Positions 58,484-64,000 of a stretch of DNA of 64,000 bases are shown here, one piece after another. The notes under the pieces were generated by a model. That model was not told the origin of the DNA, did no database searches, and was given only the letters and a program-made list of their open reading frames with translations. The position numbers and the translations under genes were made by a program. Source of the DNA: Planotetraspora kaengkrachanensis (lineage in GTDB: Bacteria; Actinomycetota; Actinomycetes; Streptosporangiales; Streptosporangiaceae); NCBI RefSeq assembly GCF_016862895.1, contig NZ_BONV01000032.1, positions 97,858-161,857 on the forward strand, read 5' to 3'. Position 1 is the stretch's first letter; every line of letters begins with the position of its first letter.

Positions 58484-58518
58484 GGTACGGCGGGCCCACT
58501 CGGCGGGCCCGCCGTACC
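58484..58518. terminator. Strong bidirectional terminator hairpin
   Basis: GGTACGGCGGGCCC (58484-58497) pairs perfectly with GGGCCCGCCGTACC (58505-58518) around a 7-base loop. It lies between the convergent stops of the beta-helix and DUF2264 genes. Confidence 0.85.
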
Positions 58519-58519
58519 G

Positions 58520-60427
58520 TCATGTCGCGTCTCGTGCCGTGCCGTCCCCGGTCAGTGCGGCGGGGAGGCCGGGGTGCCCCCGTTCGCCGAAGGCGCGCAG
58601 GAGGGCGGCGACGGTCTCCCACGCCGGGGGCGCCGGCCACGCGCCGGCTCCCGAGGGTTCCGGCGAGCCGGTGTCGCCGACGAGCTCCGGAGCGTCGGCC
58701 GCGCCCAGGACGGCGCAGGCCAGCAGGTGCTCCCCGGGTTCGAGGTCGCCGGTGAGCGTGGGGATCACCGTGCGGCGGGCGAGGACGTTGGTGCCGGGCA
58801 GCGCCCGGACGAGGTCACCCGTCCGGCCGCCGCGCAGGTCCTCGATCACGCACAACCCGGCGGGGGAGTCGAACCTCGCGTGGCCCGGGCCGGTTCCCTT
58901 CCGGCGAGGCGCGGGATCGCGGTCCACCGCGAACGCCCCCTCGGCCGTCGCCAGGGCCCGGCCGGTCCGCACGCGGTGCACGCGGACGTGCCAGGGGGCG
59001 AGCGCGAGCAGCCAGGTCTCGACCTCGACGTCCGGCCAGGGTGTCCAGCGGGTGTGGAGCACGCCGTCCGAGGCCGATGGCCTCGCCGGGACCTCGCACG
59101 GCCGCCAGTGCTCGCCGTCCTCGCTGAGCGCCAGGGTGCTGTCGAATGCCCCCTGCTCGAGTCCCCACGACCCGGCAGGGACGCTGAAGCCGAAGATCGT
59201 CGAGTAGGCGAACTTGGCGTACTTGGCTGCGCCGTGCCGTACCCAGTTGTGGTGTTGCCTGGCGCTGAGCAGCACCACGTGCCGCCCGTCCCCGTCCCGC
59301 ATCAGCGCCGCGCCCGCCTGCGGCTGGGTGCTGACCGCGGGAAGGGCAGGGGCGTCGAGCTCCTGCGCCGCCCAGAAGGGATGCCCGCCGGGCAGCGCGA
59401 GAGGCAGGAACGCCTTCATCGCCCAGTAGGGGGAGCCGGGCGCGTTGTACTGCTCGGCCAGCATGGGCTGGGCGTAGCCGTACCCGACGGTCAGCAGGCC
59501 GTCCCGGTCGCGGATCGGCCGGTCGAGCCACCAGCGCAGATGCCGCAGCAGATGGCCCTTGACCTCCGGCCAGGGCAGCGCCTCCACGCCGGCGAAGGCG
59601 AGCGCGCCCCAGAACGCGCCCTGCGCGAACCGGTACGTCAGGCTCCTGCCGTACGGCACGGCGGCGCCGTCCGAGGCGAACCAGTGCTGGAAGTCCGGCG
59701 CGAAGGCGGCGGCCCGCTCCCGGAAGCGCTCGGCGCGGGCGGGGTCGCGGTCCCCGGCGAGGCGCGCGTAGATCAGGCCGTAGTAGTGCATCGCGAACGG
59801 GACGTAGTAGTCGCGCTGCTCGTTCGGGCCGTCGCTGTACCAGCCGCCGCCGAGGTCGAACGACTCCAGCCGGTCGAGACGGGCGGCGTTCGGCGCGCGG
59901 TCGAAGGCGACGCCGACGCGATCCAGGCCCAGCCCCACCATCACGGGGAAGAACTGCCAGTTGTTGTCCACGGGCCGCGCGTCGAGGGCGGCCAGCAGCC
60001 AGGCGGCGAGGGCGTCCCGCTGACGGCCGGTCAGCGGATCCCAGAGCTCCTCGGGCGCGAGGGCCAGGGCGAGGCCGAGCGCGGCGGTCTCCACCAGCCG
60101 CTGGTCGGCGTCGCCCACCGGTCCCCAGAACTCGGGGTCCCCCGGGTCGGTGCCCGCGGCGAGCCCGTGCCGCCACAGGTCCCAGTGCGCGAACTCGCCG
60201 CCGCCCGCCGCGAGCGGCGCCAGCCCCCACAGCGGCCGGGCGAACGCCTCGAGCTCGGCGGCGACGTCGTCGTGGTGCGAGGTGTTGGGCCCGAGCCTGA
60301 GGCGGGCCCGGCCGGCGCTGAAGCGGGGGACCAGGGGGTCCGCGAGCTCGCGCACGAGCCGCAGCATGTCGTCCCGGTCGCGTATGGATTCGGTCGGTTT
60401 CCGGGGGCCCGGCGATGACGGGATCAC
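58520..60427 (-). CDS. DUF2264-domain protein, probable carbohydrate-active enzyme
   Basis: About 635 aa with no signal peptide. The N-terminal (alpha/alpha) domain (residues 10-390) has LRLGPNTSHHDDVAAELEAF, then HWDLWRHGLAAGTDPG, and then NNWQFFPVMVGLGLD with GGGWYSDGPNEQRDYYVPF. This matches DUF2264, an all-helical toroid. A C-terminal beta-rich domain follows. I recall that DUF2264 proteins have been linked to glycoside hydrolysis (possibly glucuronides), but I could not check this. I chose GTG 60427, preceded by GAGAGAAGG; the frame stays open to 60577, so a longer start is possible. Its neighbours in a sugar-use locus support a role in oligosaccharide breakdown. Confidence 0.75.
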   Translation of the reverse strand: MIPSSPGPRKPTESIRDRDDMLRLVRELADPLVPRFSAGRARLRLGPNTSHHDDVAAELEAFARPLWGLAPLAAGGGEFAHWDLWRHGLAAGTDPGDPEFWGPVGDADQRLVETAALGLALALAPEELWDPLTGRQRDALAAWLLAALDARPVDNNWQFFPVMVGLGLDRVGVAFDRAPNAARLDRLESFDLGGGWYSDGPNEQRDYYVPFAMHYYGLIYARLAGDRDPARAERFRERAAAFAPDFQHWFASDGAAVPYGRSLTYRFAQGAFWGALAFAGVEALPWPEVKGHLLRHLRWWLDRPIRDRDGLLTVGYGYAQPMLAEQYNAPGSPYWAMKAFLPLALPGGHPFWAAQELDAPALPAVSTQPQAGAALMRDGDGRHVVLLSARQHHNWVRHGAAKYAKFAYSTIFGFSVPAGSWGLEQGAFDSTLALSEDGEHWRPCEVPARPSASDGVLHTRWTPWPDVEVETWLLALAPWHVRVHRVRTGRALATAEGAFAVDRDPAPRRKGTGPGHARFDSPAGLCVIEDLRGGRTGDLVRALPGTNVLARRTVIPTLTGDLEPGEHLLACAVLGAADAPELVGDTGSPEPSGAGAWPAPPAWETVAALLRAFGERGHPGLPAALTGDGTARDAT

Positions 60428-60540
60428 GGCCTTCTCTCGGGGGTCGTCGACGACGGCGGCCGCCTGGACAAGTGCCGCAAATGAGCGGATTTCGGCCGCT
60501 GGTGCCTGGGAATCATAACGTCCTGGTATCGCCGTCCGGA

Positions 60541-60574
60541 GTGATCCGTCCGCCTGGGATGTGTGGCGGATCAC
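60541..60574. promoter_or_regulatory. Inverted repeat GTGATCCG/CGGATCAC upstream of the DUF2264 gene
   Basis: GTGATCCG (60541-60548) and CGGATCAC (60567-60574) are perfect 8-base arms 18 bases apart, about 114-147 bases upstream of the chosen GTG of the DUF2264 gene. It could be an operator or, if the longer start is real, lie at the 5' end of the gene. Confidence 0.4.
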
Positions 60575-60721
60575 CACCGTAGAGATCGCGTCAATACGCG
60601 AGCAGCGCCCGTATGGAACCCGTCAAGGAACACGGAAGGCCCCGTTTGTAGGGCTTTGCTTTGTCTGCGCCCACCTGTCCTGGGTGGTGCGGATCAATCC
60701 TTACGGATATGAGGAGTGGGG

Positions 60722-60805
60722 ATGGCGGACGTCATCTTCGTCGCCCTGACGATCGCGATTTTCGTGATCTTCGGGCTGGTCGTCAAGGCGGTGGAGCGCC
60801 TGTGA
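60722..60805 (+). CDS. 27-aa single-TM peptide preceding kdpF
   Basis: A small [13 protein letters not shown]...VVKAVERL, one hydrophobic helix followed by a basic end. It starts at ATG 60722 with GAGGAG 5 bases upstream, and its stop overlaps the kdpF GTG (GTGA). Its length and layout resemble KdpF itself but the sequence differs. It may be a regulator or extra small subunit of the Kdp pump; its function is not known. Confidence 0.75.
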   Translation: MADVIFVALTIAIFVIFGLVVKAVERL

Positions 60806-60891
60806 GCGCCATCAATGCCATCGGCCTGGCGGTGTCGGCCGCACTTGTGATCTTCATGGTCGCGGCCCTGCTGTTCCCGGAGCGGTTCTGA
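60802..60891 (+). CDS. kdpF: Potassium-transporting ATPase small subunit KdpF
   Basis: A 29-aa membrane peptide, one helix ending in ALLFPERF, the conserved KdpF ending. KdpF stabilises the KdpABC complex in the membrane. Its GTG start overlaps the preceding stop and its TGA overlaps the kdpA ATG, showing coupled translation. Confidence 0.92.
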   Translation: MSAINAIGLAVSAALVIFMVAALLFPERF

Positions 60892-62552
60892 TGAGTCCTA
60901 CCGCGGCCGGAATCCTTTTCATCGTCTCCCTCGTCGTCGCGCTGGCCGTCACCTACAAGCCGCTGGGTGACTACATGTACCGCGTTTACAGCGGTGCCAG
61001 GCACAACGCCGTCGAGCGCGTCGTCTACCGCCTCATGGGCGTGCGGCCCGACCAGGACCAGCGCTGGGGCGCGTACGCGCGCAGCCTGCTGGCCTTCTCG
61101 GCTATCTCGATCCTCTTCGTGTACGGCATGCAGCGGCTGCAGGACAAGCTGTTCCTGAGCCTCGGCTTCCCCGCCGTGACCGACCACGTCGCCTGGAACA
61201 CCGCGATCAGCTTCGTGACCAACACGAACTGGCAGGCGTACTCCGGCGAGTCCACCATGGGCCACCTCGTCCAGATGGCCGCCCTCGCGGTGCAGAACTT
61301 CGTCTCCGCCGCCGTCGGCATGGCCGTGGCGATCGCCCTGGTCCGCGGGTTCGCCCGCAACCGGACCGACAACATCGGCAACTTCTGGGTGGACCTGGTC
61401 CGCGGCTCCCTGCGGATCCTGCTGCCCATCGCGGTCGTCGGCGCGTTGATCCTCGTGGCCGGCGGCGTGATCCAGAACTTCGCCTCGCCCCACGACGTGA
61501 CGACCCTGGCGGGCGGCACGCAGTCGATCACCGGCGGCCCCGTGGCCAGCCAGGAGATCATCAAGGAGCTCGGCAACAACGGCGGCGGCTTCTACAACAC
61601 CAACTCGGCCCACCCGTTCGAGAACGCCACGACCTGGACCAACTGGTTCGAGATCTTCATCATCTTCCTGATCCCGTTCGCACTGCCGCGCACCTTCGGC
61701 AGGCTCGTGGGCCAGAACCGGCAGGGCTACGCGATCCTCGCGGTCATGGGCATCCTCGCCCTGGCCAGCGTGACCCTGACCAACATCTTCGAGATCGGCG
61801 GGCACGCCACCGTCACCCAGGCGGTCGGCGCGGCGATGGAGGGCAAGGACGTGCGCTTCGGCGTGTCCAACTCCGCGACGTTCGGAGCCGCCACCACGCT
61901 GACCTCGACCGGAGCCGTGAACTCGTTCCACGACTCGTTCACCCCGCTCGGCGGCATGATGACGATGTTCAACATGATGCTGGGCGAGGTCGCGCCCGGA
62001 GGCGCCGGCGCCGGTCTGTACGGCATGCTCGTGCTCGCCGTGCTCACCGTCTTCGTGGCCGGGCTCATGGTCGGCCGGACGCCCGAGTACCTGGGCAAGA
62101 AGATCGGCTCGCGCGAGATCAAGCTCGCCTCGCTCTACTTCCTCACCACCCCCACGCTCGTGCTCATCGGCACGGCCGTGGCCATGGGCAACCAGGCCGG
62201 GCTCGCCGCCATGCTGAACAGCGGTCCCCACGGCATGTCGGAGATCCTCTACGCCTTCACGAGCGCCTCCAACAACAACGGGTCGGCGTTCGGCGGCGTC
62301 ACCGTCAACACCCCCTGGTACGACGTGGCGCTCGGGCTGTGCATGGCGTTCGGCCGGTTCCTGCCCATCGTCTTCGTGCTCGGCCTGGCGGGTTCGCTGG
62401 CCAAGCAGGCCCCCGTGCCGGTGTCGGCGGGAACGTTGCCCACCTACCGGCCGCAGTTCGTCGGCATGGTGGTCGGCGTCACGATCATCGTGGTCGCCCT
62501 CACCTTCCTCCCCGCTCTGGCGCTGGGTCCGCTCGCAGAAGGACTTTCGTAA
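60891..62552 (+). CDS. kdpA: Potassium-transporting ATPase subunit KdpA
   Basis: A 553-aa potassium-binding and translocating subunit of the high-affinity KdpFABC pump. Ten hydrophobic helices are visible. Conserved filter regions include [19 protein letters not shown], the [20 protein letters not shown] loop and [13 protein letters not shown], which supply the pore Gly and Asn residues. Length is normal for the family (about 557). It sits between kdpF and kdpB; kdpC would lie beyond the window. Confidence 0.97.
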   Translation: MSPTAAGILFIVSLVVALAVTYKPLGDYMYRVYSGARHNAVERVVYRLMGVRPDQDQRWGAYARSLLAFSAISILFVYGMQRLQDKLFLSLGFPAVTDHVAWNTAISFVTNTNWQAYSGESTMGHLVQMAALAVQNFVSAAVGMAVAIALVRGFARNRTDNIGNFWVDLVRGSLRILLPIAVVGALILVAGGVIQNFASPHDVTTLAGGTQSITGGPVASQEIIKELGNNGGGFYNTNSAHPFENATTWTNWFEIFIIFLIPFALPRTFGRLVGQNRQGYAILAVMGILALASVTLTNIFEIGGHATVTQAVGAAMEGKDVRFGVSNSATFGAATTLTSTGAVNSFHDSFTPLGGMMTMFNMMLGEVAPGGAGAGLYGMLVLAVLTVFVAGLMVGRTPEYLGKKIGSREIKLASLYFLTTPTLVLIGTAVAMGNQAGLAAMLNSGPHGMSEILYAFTSASNNNGSAFGGVTVNTPWYDVALGLCMAFGRFLPIVFVLGLAGSLAKQAPVPVSAGTLPTYRPQFVGMVVGVTIIVVALTFLPALALGPLAEGLS

Positions 62553-62554
62553 AC

Positions 62555-64000
<1,446 letters not shown>

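Noticed and set aside
60578..60721. c-di-AMP or other riboswitch before the kdp operon
   Set aside because: I could not find a conserved fold or motif in the 144 bases before the first small ORF.

Overview
The window is high-GC DNA with long actinomycete-type genes, frequent GTG starts, stop/start overlaps of the GTGA and ATGA kind, and DmdR/IdeR-type iron boxes. A filamentous actinomycete is the best reading; a Streptosporangiales-type host is only a guess. I saw no rRNA, tRNA, CRISPR array or insertion sequence. Both edges cut genes: zwf at the left (3' end missing) and kdpB at the right (3' end missing).

Layout. 1-6060 holds general genes: glucose-6-phosphate dehydrogenase, a mycothiol-dependent isomerase-family protein, a MarR regulator with an MFS drug exporter, and a DUF4190-like membrane protein. 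6118-39471 is an iron-regulated siderophore locus. It contains an ornithine/lysine N-hydroxylase, a formyltransferase, an Fe-siderophore ABC importer (ATPase and two permeases), one giant six-module NRPS (7557 aa), an MbtH protein, a siderophore-binding lipoprotein and a pair of ABC half-transporters. Five iron-box-like sequences lie in the three divergent promoter regions of this locus. 39566-45521 is a coupled operon: response regulator, histidine kinase, repeat lipoprotein, adaptor, MacB-type ATPase and permease. 45715-49144 holds an MmyB-like regulator, an isolated cobF, and a LysR/RidA divergent pair. 49314-60427 is a carbohydrate locus: a GH35-like glycosidase, a sugar ABC transporter, a divergent ROK regulator, a secreted discoidin/beta-helix protein behind a CebR/CelR-like palindrome, and a DUF2264 protein. 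60722-64000 is the start of a kdp potassium-pump operon, with an extra 27-aa membrane peptide before kdpF.

How the siderophore genes fit together. The hydroxylase makes N5-hydroxyornithine and the formyltransferase can N-formylate it. The NRPS, helped by MbtH, reads by eye as C*-[A-nMT-T]-[C-A-T]-[C-A-nMT-T]-[C-A-T]-[C-A-T]-[C-A-T]-E. Binding-pocket codes read from the sequence give serine for modules 2 and 5, and N5-hydroxyornithine for module 3 (code identical, as I recall it, to the hydroxyornithine code of coelichelin). Modules 1, 4 and 6 are not assignable with confidence. The predicted product is a hexapeptide hydroxamate with up to two N-methylated residues and a D residue at the C-terminus. 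There is no thioesterase, and four of the five full C domains deviate from HHxxxDG. This makes the assembly line the most likely place for new chemistry. Export or import uses an ABC half-transporter pair whose two nucleotide-binding domains have lost complementary motifs.
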